A stretch of 64,000 nt of DNA from Paeniglutamicibacter antarcticus_C (GTDB taxonomy: Bacteria; Actinomycetota; Actinomycetes; Actinomycetales; Micrococcaceae). Below the pieces are notes generated by a model. That model saw only the letters and a program-made list of their open reading frames with translations, did not search any database and was not told the DNA's origin. Of this stretch, positions 9,589 through 18,468 are shown one piece after another (the stretch's first letter is position 1; every line of letters begins with the position of its first letter). The stretch is taken from the NCBI RefSeq assembly GCF_039544305.1, contig NZ_BAABLK010000029.1, positions 1 through 64,000 on the forward strand, written 5' to 3'. A program made the translations under genes and the position numbers.

Positions 9589-10722
9589 ATGACCCGTTTC
9601 CTTCAATGGCTCAGCACCATGCCCACCCTGGCGCAGATCCCGATCATCATCGGTGTGTTCCTGGCCGTGGTGCTCCTGCTGCTTTTCCTCATCGAGCTCG
9701 CACCCCGGGCCGGAAAGAAGTTCACCATCATCCGGGCCATCGCCTGCGTCGCCTTCCCGCTGCTGATGGTCGCGATCCTGAATTCCTATACATGGGCCAT
9801 CATCGCCGCCGGATTCTTGGGCCTTGGCCTGTTTTTCCTTGACTACCGTTCGCGCCACGGTGCCGGCTACGTCTTCGCGCTGGTGGGATTCCTGTCCCCG
9901 GCATTGCTGCTGCTGGTGGCAGGCCTGGTGATCCCGACGATCCAAACCACGATGGCATCGTTCATGAATTCGCGCGGCACCGAATTCGTGGGGCTGGAGA
10001 ACTTCGCCTGGATCTTCACCCAACCGGCGGGTATCCGCACGGTGCTCAACACCATGGCGTGGGTTCTTGTGGCCCCGGCCGTGTCAACGATTGCCGGGTT
10101 GGCCTACGCGGTGTTCATCGACAAGTCCCGCGGGGAGAAGTTCTTCAAGATCCTGGTGTTCATGCCGATGGCGATCTCCTTCGTCGGTGCCTCCATCATT
10201 TGGCGCTTCGTCTACACCGCCCGTCCGGCCGACGCCGAGCAGATCGGCTTGCTGAACCAGCTGATCGTCTGGCTCGGCGGATCCCCCGTCCAGTTCCTGC
10301 AGCAACAGCCGTGGAACACCTTGGCGCTGATCGTGGTGCTGATCTGGGTTCAAACGGGGTTTGCCATGGTGATCCTCTCCGCGGCGATCAAGGCGGTTCC
10401 GATCGAGCAGCTCGAAGCCTCAGAGCTGGACGGAGCCAACGGTTGGCAGCGTTTTTTCAACGTGACCCTTCCGGGAATCCGGTCCTCGCTGGTCGTCGTG
10501 CTGACCACCATCTCGATCGCGTCCCTGAAGGTCTTTGACATCGTCCGCACCATGACGGCCGGCGCCAACGACACCTCGGTGATCGCCAACGAGATGTACA
10601 CGCAGTTCCGGAACTTCGAAGGTGGCCGCTCGGCCGCTTTCGCCGTCATCCTGTTCGTCATGGTGATGCCCATCGTCATTTACAACGCCCGACAGATCAA
10701 ACGGCAAAGGGAGCTGCGCTGA
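9589..10722 (+). CDS. Sugar ABC transporter permease (AglF/MalF-like)
   Basis: A 377-residue inner-membrane permease. The C-terminal two thirds are a binding-protein-dependent transport domain with an EAA loop near residue 275 (EASELDGANGWQRFF, then LPGI), which docks to the ATPase. The N terminus has two or three extra hydrophobic segments before the core, as in AglF/MalF-type subunits. Its stop overlaps the next permease start by one base (TGATG), so the two are translationally coupled. Confidence 0.86.
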   Translation: MTRFLQWLSTMPTLAQIPIIIGVFLAVVLLLLFLIELAPRAGKKFTIIRAIACVAFPLLMVAILNSYTWAIIAAGFLGLGLFFLDYRSRHGAGYVFALVGFLSPALLLLVAGLVIPTIQTTMASFMNSRGTEFVGLENFAWIFTQPAGIRTVLNTMAWVLVAPAVSTIAGLAYAVFIDKSRGEKFFKILVFMPMAISFVGASIIWRFVYTARPADAEQIGLLNQLIVWLGGSPVQFLQQQPWNTLALIVVLIWVQTGFAMVILSAAIKAVPIEQLEASELDGANGWQRFFNVTLPGIRSSLVVVLTTISIASLKVFDIVRTMTAGANDTSVIANEMYTQFRNFEGGRSAAFAVILFVMVMPIVIYNARQIKRQRELR

Positions 10723-11678
10723 TGTCCACGCTGACCACGATCCAACCAGGTGCCAAGGTGCCCAAGGACGGGCAGCGGCCCCAACGCCGCAAGGCGGCCT
10801 CCCTGGCCAAGACGCGGCTGACCAACCGCTGGGCCACCTTGGCAGCTCTTGTCATTGCCGCGCTGTGGACCATCCCGACCATCGGCCTGCTGGTTTCATC
10901 CTTCCGGCCGGCGCAGCAGGTCCGCACCACCGGCTGGTGGACGATCTTTGAGAACTGGGGCTTCACCACCGATAACTACACCGCGGTACTACAGGCCGGG
11001 AATACCCAGCTGACCATGGCAGGGTCGTTCATCAACTCGATCGCCATCACCTTGCCGGCAACGGTGATCCCGCTGGTGATGGCCACCATGGCCGCCTACG
11101 CCTTCGCGTGGATGCGTTTCCCGGGCAGGGACCTGGTCTTCGTGCTCGTCTTTGCACTGCAGATCGTGCCCATCCAGATGGCCTTGGTGCCGTTGCTTCG
11201 ACTCTTTGCCGCCGGGGAGCTCTTCGGCGTCCCGGTCATTGGGGCGTTTGGTTCGGCCGGGTATGCGCAGGTATGGATCGCACACACCATCTTCGCCCTG
11301 CCTCTGGCGATCTTCCTGCTGCACAACTTCATCGCCGAGATCCCCAATGAGATCATCGAGGCGGCACGGGTCGACGGTGCAAGCCACGGACAGATATTTT
11401 TCCGGATCGTGCTGCCGCTGACAGCCCCGGCGATTGCCGCTTTTTCCATCTTCCAGTTCCTCTGGGTCTGGAACGACCTGCTGGTGGCATTGATATTTGC
11501 CGACGGTCCGGTCGCACCGATCACTAAGCTTTTGGCCGAGATCACCGGCAGCCGGGGACAGGACTGGCACCTGCTCACCGCCGGGGCGTTCGTGGCGATG
11601 ATCGTGCCCCTGGCAGTGTTCTTCGCGCTGCAGCGCTACTTCGTTCGCGGGCTGATGGCAGGTTCCGCAAAGGGCTAG
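10722..11678 (+). CDS. Sugar ABC transporter permease (AglG/MalG-like)
   Basis: A 318-residue partner permease. A basic cytoplasmic N terminus is followed by six hydrophobic segments, with the EAA loop near residue 210 (EAARVDGASHGQIFF, then LPLTAP). The spacing is that of MalG-type subunits. It forms the heterodimeric channel with the preceding gene. No ABC ATPase gene follows, so the importer presumably borrows a shared MsiK-type ATPase coded elsewhere; this is known for many actinobacterial sugar importers and is an inference here. Confidence 0.87.
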   Translation: MSTLTTIQPGAKVPKDGQRPQRRKAASLAKTRLTNRWATLAALVIAALWTIPTIGLLVSSFRPAQQVRTTGWWTIFENWGFTTDNYTAVLQAGNTQLTMAGSFINSIAITLPATVIPLVMATMAAYAFAWMRFPGRDLVFVLVFALQIVPIQMALVPLLRLFAAGELFGVPVIGAFGSAGYAQVWIAHTIFALPLAIFLLHNFIAEIPNEIIEAARVDGASHGQIFFRIVLPLTAPAIAAFSIFQFLWVWNDLLVALIFADGPVAPITKLLAEITGSRGQDWHLLTAGAFVAMIVPLAVFFALQRYFVRGLMAGSAKG

Positions 11679-11762
11679 GCGGCAGAATCCCGGGCCTTTG
11701 GATCCCGGCGCGGCATCTTGCCTAGGTCCTCTCCCAGCAAAGTCGACGCTTGACTCGTTACG

Positions 11763-12764
11763 ATGGAGGACGTGGCTGACTGGATTAAGACTTGGACCGA
11801 AGACAATTGGCGTGCAGAGGTGCTCGCATGGATTGACATGGCCTGCGAGGCATATTCCATCGAACGCATAGGCCCACTTCAGAACGGTTCTTCGTCCATC
11901 CGCGCTGTGCACCGGAGGGTGCCCACGGCGTCCGGGCTGCTCTACTTCAAGGCGGTGGCACCCGGGCAATTATTCGAGCCGCCGGTGAGCGCCGTGGCCG
12001 CCGCACTGGTACCCGAACGTTTGGTCATGCCGCTGGCCATCAACCCGGAGCGCGGCTGGATGCTCAGCCCCGACTACGGTGCCACGCTCGATGAGTTGGC
12101 CACCACCCCCCTGATGTGGGCGCGTGCCCTCGGCGCCCTGGGTGAGCTTCAACGCGAGGTCGTCGACTGCGAGGAAGCTCTCTTTGATGCCGGGTTGCAG
12201 ATCCTTGATCCGGCGCGGATTCCCGACGAATTCAACAACGCGCTTACCCTGCATGCTTCGCTGCCGGCCGGCCACCCGCTGGGCATTACGACCCGCGATG
12301 CCGATCACGCCTTCGCTGCCTTCAAGGACATCGAAGAGGCCTGTGCACAGCTCTCCGCTGGGGCAATCCCGTTGAGCCTGGAGCACGGGTCCTTCGACCG
12401 CCGCAGGGTCTTTGCGCCCACGGACGAAAGCAACGCTCCCCGGATCCTGAACCTGGGCGATGCACACTGGGCGCATCCTTTCGCCTCGCTGGCCAGGCCG
12501 GTGGAACGGATGCAAATCGATTTCCGTACCTCGGCCGACGACCCCCGGATCATCCAGGCCATCGGTGCGTATCTTGGCGCATGGAGCGACTACGGCTCAC
12601 CGGATGAACTATATGAATTGGTCGCACCGGCCATCCGCATTTCACCGCTGCACACCCATGAAACCTGGTTGCAATTGCTGGCCGAGGCCGATGAACCCAC
12701 GATGCTGCGCTGGGCCCCGATGGTCTTGGAGCCGCTGGCGTCCTTGGCCAGTGCCACGGCCTGA
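11763..12764 (+). CDS. Phosphotransferase-fold protein (APH-like), function unknown
   Basis: A 333-residue protein resembling the aminoglycoside phosphotransferase/choline kinase fold. The middle has the length and acidic pattern of that fold, and two segments line up with its active site: LEHGSFDRRRV in place of the catalytic HGDxxxxN loop, and LNLGDAHWAHPF in place of the metal-binding D-W/A-x-x-G-x-P loop. The catalytic Asp of the first loop appears to be Ser, so activity is doubtful. ATG 11763 is used; a GTG four codons downstream is possible. No operon partner is evident. Confidence 0.55.
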   Translation: MEDVADWIKTWTEDNWRAEVLAWIDMACEAYSIERIGPLQNGSSSIRAVHRRVPTASGLLYFKAVAPGQLFEPPVSAVAAALVPERLVMPLAINPERGWMLSPDYGATLDELATTPLMWARALGALGELQREVVDCEEALFDAGLQILDPARIPDEFNNALTLHASLPAGHPLGITTRDADHAFAAFKDIEEACAQLSAGAIPLSLEHGSFDRRRVFAPTDESNAPRILNLGDAHWAHPFASLARPVERMQIDFRTSADDPRIIQAIGAYLGAWSDYGSPDELYELVAPAIRISPLHTHETWLQLLAEADEPTMLRWAPMVLEPLASLASATA

Positions 12765-12792
12765 GCCCGATCACACCATCCGCCGGCGCCGA

Positions 12793-13638
12793 CTAGGCGT
12801 GATCGGTGCCCGAACCGCCGCTTTGGGGCCAATAGCCGCGCTCATCCATGACCCCGGCCAGGACATCGGCCCGGTCGCTCATGATCCCGTCGACACCCAT
12901 GTCGAGCAGCCGGTGCATCTGCGCAGCCTCGTTAATGACCCAGACATGCACCTGCAGTCCGGCGGAGTGGGCATGGTCAATAAACTTCGGGCTCACCACG
13001 CGGACCGCGCCTTGTTTCTCCGGAACCTGCAGCGCATCGACGTTGCGGTAGAGGGCACCGGGCAGCGGCACTATGCGGCCCAGCAGGGTTGCGGCGCCGA
13101 CCCCCAGCACTCCGGGGCTTGCAGCAATCGGTGAACCAGGGGCCGAGGCGGCCAGCAATTGTTGGAACTTGCGCCGGCGCAACCCGTTGAACGCGGCCAC
13201 CAAGACCCTGTCGCGAGCGCCATGGCGGTTGATCGCATTGGCCAAAAGCCTCGCAGCCCCAGGTTCCTTGACATCCACGTTGAAGTGCGAGTCCCCGAAG
13301 GTCTCCAGCAATTGATCAAAGGTGGGGATCGCCTCCCCAGCCACCCGCAATTCCGAAAGTTCGGCCCAGGTGCAATCTGAGACCTTGCGCCGGTCCCCGG
13401 CAAGACGGAGCAGGTCGTCATCGTGATAAACCATCAACACCCCGTCCTTGCTCGCGTGGACATCGGTCTCCAGGTACTTGAACCCCAGGCGGTGAGCCGC
13501 GGCGAACGCCTTTACCGTGTTTTCCTCGCCATCGGGGGCGAACCCGCGGTGGGAGAACGCCAGCGGAAATCCCTCCAGGGGGCACCCTGCGGTGTTGCGC
13601 AGGAACGGTGCCGTTCCGACCCGTGGTTGGCTCTGCAT
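12793..13638 (-). CDS. Glycerophosphodiester phosphodiesterase
   Basis: A 281-residue GDPD-family enzyme that cleaves glycerophosphodiesters to glycerol-3-phosphate and an alcohol. Key residues are visible: FSHRGF with the first catalytic His at about 30, GEENT, ETDVHASKDG with the metal ligands, and VYHDDDLLR with the second His. The C-terminal half shows the VWVINEAAQM and GVDGIMSDR barrel strands. There is no signal peptide, so it should act in the cytoplasm. Confidence 0.87.
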   Translation of the reverse strand: MQSQPRVGTAPFLRNTAGCPLEGFPLAFSHRGFAPDGEENTVKAFAAAHRLGFKYLETDVHASKDGVLMVYHDDDLLRLAGDRRKVSDCTWAELSELRVAGEAIPTFDQLLETFGDSHFNVDVKEPGAARLLANAINRHGARDRVLVAAFNGLRRRKFQQLLAASAPGSPIAASPGVLGVGAATLLGRIVPLPGALYRNVDALQVPEKQGAVRVVSPKFIDHAHSAGLQVHVWVINEAAQMHRLLDMGVDGIMSDRADVLAGVMDERGYWPQSGGSGTDHA

Positions 13639-13698
13639 GTCCGTCTCCCGAAGTAGGTGCTCACTTGAAACGATCGTATGGGTGCACCACTGTCTTTG

Positions 13699-14523
13699 CT
13701 AGCGTGTTTGCCGCGTACGGCCGGCGAGCAGATCTTCAAGGATCCTGGCAACCCCGTCCTGTTCGACACCCGGAGCCCGGTACGCGGCCGCGGCCAAGGC
13801 AGCCGGGTGTCCCGAGGCCATCGCGTACCCATGGCCGGCCCAGGCAAGCATCTGCCGGTCGTTGGGCATGTCACCGAAGGCAGCCACGTGGTCCGCCGAT
13901 ATCCCCAGACCCGCGGCATAGGCGCCCAAGGCGACGGACTTGTTGACATCCACGTGCGCCATTTCCAGCAATGCCACGTCGAAAGCGGAATGGGTCACCG
14001 AGACAAGGCGTCCCAGAACCGGTTCCATGGCGGCCATGAAGTCATCGGATCCCCGGGTGCGGGACTTTGCCAGGAACTTCACCACTCCGTCGGTGGCCAA
14101 CTGGGCCGAGCGCAGGTCCAGAGATTGGAATTCCCCGAGCCGCTGGGCCGCCGAATCGTCGGCGAAGCCCTGTCCCAGGTGCAGGCCGAGGGTGGTTTCC
14201 GCGGCGAATGTCGCCGAAGGCTCGGCGTGCAGGATGAGTTCGCGCGCACTGAGCAACGACTGCGGTGCAATGGTTGCGGCACTGAGCAGCTTTTCGGCTT
14301 CCAGGTCGTAGAGCACCGCCCCGTTGGAACAGATCACCGTGCCAAGGTGGCCGAAGGCACGGCGCACCGGCTCGAGCCAGCGAACCGGACGCCCGGTGAC
14401 GAACACGATGTGGATCCCCGCATCGCGTGCAGCGCCGAAGGCCTTGATGGTGCGCGCGGAAATGCTCCCGTCGGCACGGATGATCGTTCCGTCCAGATCG
14501 CTGGCGATAAGTCGCACATCCAT
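13699..14523 (-). CDS. HAD hydrolase, Cof-type sugar/phosphate phosphatase
   Basis: A 274-residue HAD phosphatase of the Cof (IIB) class. ASDLDGTI gives the nucleophile Asp9 and acid/base Asp11; FVTGRP is motif II; GDMPNDRQML is the motif IV metal site, followed by GYAMASGHP. The central cap domain is the usual length. Substrates are probably sugar phosphates or flavin/cofactor phosphates. It is preceded on the same strand, 27 bases away, by the PfkB kinase, so the two probably share a transcript and may act on related sugar phosphates. Confidence 0.85.
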   Translation of the reverse strand: MDVRLIASDLDGTIIRADGSISARTIKAFGAARDAGIHIVFVTGRPVRWLEPVRRAFGHLGTVICSNGAVLYDLEAEKLLSAATIAPQSLLSARELILHAEPSATFAAETTLGLHLGQGFADDSAAQRLGEFQSLDLRSAQLATDGVVKFLAKSRTRGSDDFMAAMEPVLGRLVSVTHSAFDVALLEMAHVDVNKSVALGAYAAGLGISADHVAAFGDMPNDRQMLAWAGHGYAMASGHPAALAAAAYRAPGVEQDGVARILEDLLAGRTRQTR

Positions 14524-14550
14524 GTCCGATTCCTCCCCTGTGAGTCCTGG

Positions 14551-15462
14551 CTAGGAGATTTCTTGGCCGGTGGGCGGGTTCGCCCCGGGCCGCGAGACGG
14601 TGATGGCGGCGGCGCGTGCGGCATAGTCCAGGACCTCGCGCAGCGTCTCGGTGTCCAGTTTGTGCAGGGCTTCGCGCTTGGCGCTGCCCAGCAGCCCACG
14701 GACCTCAAGGGCGGAGATCATCGCGGAGATGAACGAGTCCCCGGCGCCCACGGTGTCCGCGACGTCGACAACCGGTGCCTCGGTGCGCGCCGTGCCGGCC
14801 TTCACAAGGCCCCAGGGGCCGCCGGAGCCATACGTGGCCACGACCATTGCGGGGCCCAAATCAAGCCAGGCGGCCGCGGTGTCGGCCACGCGGCGGTTGG
14901 GATAGAGCCATTCCAGGTCCGAGTCCGAGGCCCGCACCACGTCTGCCAGAGCAACGAAACGCTCGACGTCCGCGACGGCCCGGGCGTGGTCGGTGATCAG
15001 CGAGGACCTGATGTTGGGATCGTAGGAGATGGTGGCGTGCGGACGGGCGGCCTCGATGAACCGCAGCACCTTGGACGCACCGGGCTCCAGCAAGGTGGCC
15101 AGCGAGCCGGTGTGCACCAGCTGGGCATCGGCCAACGCCGGGGTGTGCGCGGGGAGCTCGGGCAGGTCCCAGTGCACCTCGAAGGTGTAGCTGGCAGCTC
15201 CCACGGGATCCAGGGTGCCGCGTGCCGTCGAGGTCGGGGCGTCGTCGGGACCGCAAATGTAGCGCACGTCGTTGGTGTTCAACGAGTGCTGGATCATCTG
15301 TCCGTACTCGTCCTCACCCCAGCGTCCGATGAACGTGACGGGGTGCCCCAGTTTGGCCAGGCCGACGGCGACGTTCAGCGGGCTTCCACCCACGAAGGAA
15401 CGTGGCGCGCTGATCCCGCCGGAAAGCACGTCGACCAAGGCCTCGCCTATGACCGTCAGCAC
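14551..15462 (-). CDS. PfkB-family carbohydrate kinase (fructokinase-like)
   Basis: A 303-residue ribokinase-family sugar kinase. GGSPLNVAVGLAKLG near the N terminus is PfkB signature 1. DTVGAGDSFIS near the C terminus is signature 2, with the catalytic Asp and anion hole. The reading frame is open further upstream, but the GTG at 15462 has an excellent ribosome binding site (GAGGAG, six bases away) and gives the normal family N terminus (VLTVIGEALVD). The sugar is not certain; fructose is the commonest for this subfamily. Probably co-transcribed with the HAD phosphatase. Confidence 0.85.
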   Translation of the reverse strand: MLTVIGEALVDVLSGGISAPRSFVGGSPLNVAVGLAKLGHPVTFIGRWGEDEYGQMIQHSLNTNDVRYICGPDDAPTSTARGTLDPVGAASYTFEVHWDLPELPAHTPALADAQLVHTGSLATLLEPGASKVLRFIEAARPHATISYDPNIRSSLITDHARAVADVERFVALADVVRASDSDLEWLYPNRRVADTAAAWLDLGPAMVVATYGSGGPWGLVKAGTARTEAPVVDVADTVGAGDSFISAMISALEVRGLLGSAKREALHKLDTETLREVLDYAARAAAITVSRPGANPPTGQEIS

Positions 15463-15542
15463 ATCGGACTCCTCATTCTTAGTTGGGGCATCGAGTCCAA
15501 TATACCGGTCGGTAGCCCTAGGACCGGCAGTGTGTGCCGCGA

Positions 15543-16343
15543 CTAACCCGAGGCAGCGGCGCCACCGAGTTCCAGCAGTGCCGCGAGGCTTGCCTCCCAC
15601 GCAGGGTCACCCGGGGTGATCAGCCCGTAGTGGTCCCCGTCGAATTCCCGGTAGGACACCGGCACACCGGCTTCCCGGGCACGCATCGCGACGGATCGTG
15701 CCAATGAAACGGGGACATTGCCGTCCTGGCGTCCGTGCAGCATCACCATCGGCACCCGGGCCAGCTCGCCGGCTGCAGGATCGGCCAGCTGCCAGGCTGC
15801 GGGATCGGATTCGGGAGTGGTGCCCATCAGTTCGCCAGCGGCATCATTGCTCAGGCCCATGCCGTGCGCAAGGTGCAGGTCCAGCACCCCGGCCTGCGAC
15901 ACCACGCCGTCCAGGCCGCGGCCGCCTCGGACCTGGGACCCCGGTGCGCCATCCGGCAGCAGCAACCGTCCGGCAGCCCAATACGCCAGGTGTCCACCGG
16001 CGGAGTGCCCCAGTGCGACCCGCGGGCCGTCCGCGATCCCGGCTGCTCCGAGGGCCGCATCGAGCCCGTCGATTCCGGCGGCGACATCCAGGAAGGTTTC
16101 CGGATAGCCGCCGTCTCCGCCGGCGGTACGCCGGTACTCTAGGTTCCAGGAGATGATTCCGTGCTCTGCCAGGTCTGCGGCCGGCGGACGACCGAGTTCC
16201 GCACCGTAGGCCTGCCGCCAGAACCCCCCGTGGATGATGATTGCGATTACCGGGTGCACCCGGTTCTCGGGGACCCACAGCTCGGCGTACTGGCTGGCGT
16301 GCGCACCGTAGGGGTGCCGCGTCGGCACCACTGTATGGCCCAC
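15543..16343 (-). CDS. Alpha/beta hydrolase (esterase/kynurenine-formamidase-like)
   Basis: A 266-residue serine hydrolase. HGGFWRQAYG holds the oxyanion motif, GHSAGGH the nucleophilic Ser near 123, HGRQDGNVPV the Asp, and GDHYGLI the His. The compact form with an Arg-rich HGGFWR motif resembles small esterases and kynurenine formamidase-like proteins. The GTG start overlaps the stop of the enoyl-CoA hydratase by one base (TAGTG), so the two are translationally coupled, which suggests a shared catabolic task. Confidence 0.78.
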   Translation of the reverse strand: MGHTVVPTRHPYGAHASQYAELWVPENRVHPVIAIIIHGGFWRQAYGAELGRPPAADLAEHGIISWNLEYRRTAGGDGGYPETFLDVAAGIDGLDAALGAAGIADGPRVALGHSAGGHLAYWAAGRLLLPDGAPGSQVRGGRGLDGVVSQAGVLDLHLAHGMGLSNDAAGELMGTTPESDPAAWQLADPAAGELARVPMVMLHGRQDGNVPVSLARSVAMRAREAGVPVSYREFDGDHYGLITPGDPAWEASLAALLELGGAAASG

Positions 16344-17152
16344 TAGCGGCCCGGGAAGTCAGGGGTCGACTTGGCCACGAAGGCCGCCCGACCCACCACG
16401 GAGTCCTCGGTTTCGAAGGCCTTCGTGAAGGAACGGGCCTCGGCTTCCAATCCGTCCGCAACGTTCAACCCGGCGATCTCGTTGATGGCGTTCTTTACGT
16501 TCGAAACCGCCGTGGGCGCCTTGGAGGCGATCTCGGCAATTGTAGCCAAAGCGGCCTCCAACAGCGCCTCGTTGTCATCGAGTACCCGGTTGACCAGCCC
16601 TATGCGCAACGCCTCGTCGGACTTGATGCGTCGTCCGGTGTAGATCAGTTCGCGGGCCATGCCGATGCCCACTCGCTGCTGCAGGCGTACGGATCCGCCA
16701 AAGCCCGGCACCAGGCCGAGGTTGACTTCCGGCTGACCGAAGCTTGCGTTCGCCGAGGCGTAAAGGAAATCACACGCCATCGCCAGTTCACAGCCGCCGC
16801 CCAGGGCGAAACCGTTCACTGCTGCGATCACGGGGACCGGCAGGGCCTCGAGGCGCAGCGTGACATCATGCATGCGTTTTCCGTAGGCCAAGGCCGCGTC
16901 GGGGTCCATCTGGTTCATTTCCACGATGTTGGCCCCCGCGACGAAGGCCTTCTGGCCGGAACCGGTGATGACGATGCCGCGCACCGGCCAGTTGGCGTCG
17001 GTGCCCAGTCGCGCCAGCACTCCGGTGAGCGCGTGCAGGTCTTCGACCACGGCAGCGGCCAGTGCGTTCATCGACTCAGGCTGGTTGATGGTCACCAACA
17101 GCGCTTTTTCGCGATGCTCCACGAGCAATGTCTTGTACGTCCCGAAATCCAT
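16343..17152 (-). CDS. Enoyl-CoA hydratase/isomerase family protein
   Basis: A 269-residue crotonase-fold enzyme, acting on a 2-enoyl-CoA or related thioester. AFVAGANIVEM forms the first half of the CoA-ester oxyanion hole. NGFALGGGCELAMACD is the second, with the conserved GGGCE containing the catalytic Glu. FGQPEVNLGLVPGFGG carries the second acid position. An in-frame GTG lies six bases upstream, but ATG 17152 has AGGGAG at better spacing. The downstream hydrolase overlaps its stop by one base. Confidence 0.86.
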   Translation of the reverse strand: MDFGTYKTLLVEHREKALLVTINQPESMNALAAAVVEDLHALTGVLARLGTDANWPVRGIVITGSGQKAFVAGANIVEMNQMDPDAALAYGKRMHDVTLRLEALPVPVIAAVNGFALGGGCELAMACDFLYASANASFGQPEVNLGLVPGFGGSVRLQQRVGIGMARELIYTGRRIKSDEALRIGLVNRVLDDNEALLEAALATIAEIASKAPTAVSNVKNAINEIAGLNVADGLEAEARSFTKAFETEDSVVGRAAFVAKSTPDFPGR

Positions 17153-17263
17153 GTGCACTCCCTAGATGGCTAGCTTTTGAGACCAGCGTCTCATGTTTGG
17201 CGTGCGGGTGCCGCGTTGGCACGCCCACAAGGCCCCCCACCTCCCCGGGGTCCACGCGACGGA

Positions 17264-18031
17264 TCAGCGTTTGTTGCTCCGGGGCGCGGGTTTTGCCCCG
17301 CGCTTAGCTCCCGGTTTTCCTGCGCGTGCACCGGACTTCTTCTTCGCGGACTTCGCGGACTTTGCGGTCTTGGTCGCCTCGGTCGAAGCACTTTGCCGGT
17401 TCTTGCGTGCTTCGACTGCCTGCTCCTGCTGGCGTTGGGCCACGGAGGCTTGGCGGGAGGAATTTTCCCCACGCCCTCGCACCACACCAATGAATTCCTC
17501 GATCACGGGGTCGGCGGGATCGTCCCCGGCCGGAGCCAACCAGGCGATGCCGATGCTCGTGGTGGGGACACCTGTCAGCTCCTTGTGCACGACATCCTTG
17601 CGGTTGTGCAGGCGCGCAACCCCCAAGGGAAGCACCAACAGGCCGGCGCCCGAGGAACATACCTCCATGGCCATGGCCGTCCCGCCGGCGGTTTTGGGAT
17701 ACTCGGCAAGGTCGAGGAAACTCTCCCCTGCCAGCTCTTCAAAGGGCACGGTCTCGTCATAGAGCTCGATGTCGTGGTCCTTGGCGGCGCAAACGACTTG
17801 TTGCTCGTCGTAGAGCGGGATCACGTGGACCGACGGGGTCTTGGGCGAGGCGCCGGTGGCGAAGCGGACGAAGACGACGTCCGATTCACCTTCATGCAGG
17901 CGCGCCAGGATCTCGGTCCCGTCATAGCGCTGGGCCTGCAGGGGGTTCTGTGGATAACGTTCGTTCCACCTGGTTAGCCACTTGCCGGGCGTGACGCCCG
18001 GTACATAGGCGATTTTTAGTCCTGTCACCAC
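17264..18031 (-). CDS. LysR substrate-binding-domain protein without HTH
   Basis: About 255 residues. The core resembles the effector-binding domain of LysR-type regulators: a beta strand (LKIAYVPG), ESDVVFVR, LYDEQQVVCAAK and GAGLLVLPLGVARL occur in the usual order. The N-terminal helix-turn-helix is absent; the frame opens upstream but without an HTH. The C terminus is instead a Lys/Ala/Arg-rich tail of about 60 residues that could bind nucleic acid. GTG 18031 is chosen as the start; the adjacent GTG is equally possible. It is divergent from the DUF5997 gene with only 26 bases between starts. I infer a linked function; the pair is familiar in Actinobacteria. Confidence 0.7.
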   Translation of the reverse strand: MVTGLKIAYVPGVTPGKWLTRWNERYPQNPLQAQRYDGTEILARLHEGESDVVFVRFATGASPKTPSVHVIPLYDEQQVVCAAKDHDIELYDETVPFEELAGESFLDLAEYPKTAGGTAMAMEVCSSGAGLLVLPLGVARLHNRKDVVHKELTGVPTTSIGIAWLAPAGDDPADPVIEEFIGVVRGRGENSSRQASVAQRQQEQAVEARKNRQSASTEATKTAKSAKSAKKKSGARAGKPGAKRGAKPAPRSNKR

Positions 18032-18057
18032 CCCAGCGTACCGGTACGCTTGGGCGT

Positions 18058-18444
18058 ATGAGCGAGAAAACCACACAGAACATGAAGCCGGCGACAGCCG
18101 CGAAGAAATTGGGCATCTACCTGCCCGCAGCCCCGGCCGAGTTCCAGGAAGAACCACTTTCCCGGGCGGGATTCAACGAACTGCTGACCACCCCGCCGGA
18201 ATGGCTCGAGGAATTACGGGCCAAGGGCCCTCACCCGCGCCCCGTGGTTGCCCACAAGCTGAACGTCTCGATCTCGGGCTTGGCGCGCGCGGAAATCACC
18301 GACGCGTTGACCACCGCGCAGATCGATGAGCTGCTGGCCGACCGCCCGGTGTGGTTGCAGGAAGAGCGTGCCTCGCTGGCCGCGGTCCGTGCAGAAGAAA
18401 AGCGTGTGCGTGATGCTGCGGCCGCCAAGGGCGACCGCAGCTAA
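18058..18444 (+). CDS. DUF5997 family protein
   Basis: A 128-residue, mostly helical, soluble protein. The pattern MKPATAAKKLGIYLPA near the start, then TTPPEWLEELRAKGPHPRPVVA and two repeats of a W-L-x-E segment, is that of the actinobacterial DUF5997 family. The biochemical role is unknown. The repeated PPEWLEELR / RPVWLQEER elements suggest an internal duplication. It is divergent from the LysR-domain protein and presumably shares its promoter region. Confidence 0.75.
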   Translation: MSEKTTQNMKPATAAKKLGIYLPAAPAEFQEEPLSRAGFNELLTTPPEWLEELRAKGPHPRPVVAHKLNVSISGLARAEITDALTTAQIDELLADRPVWLQEERASLAAVRAEEKRVRDAAAAKGDRS

Positions 18445-18468
18445 CCACGAATCAATTTTCTGCGCTGA

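Noticed and set aside
13678..15546. A 622-codon plus-strand open frame across the HAD and PfkB genes
   Set aside because: It runs antisense to two genes with intact signatures and resembles no protein.
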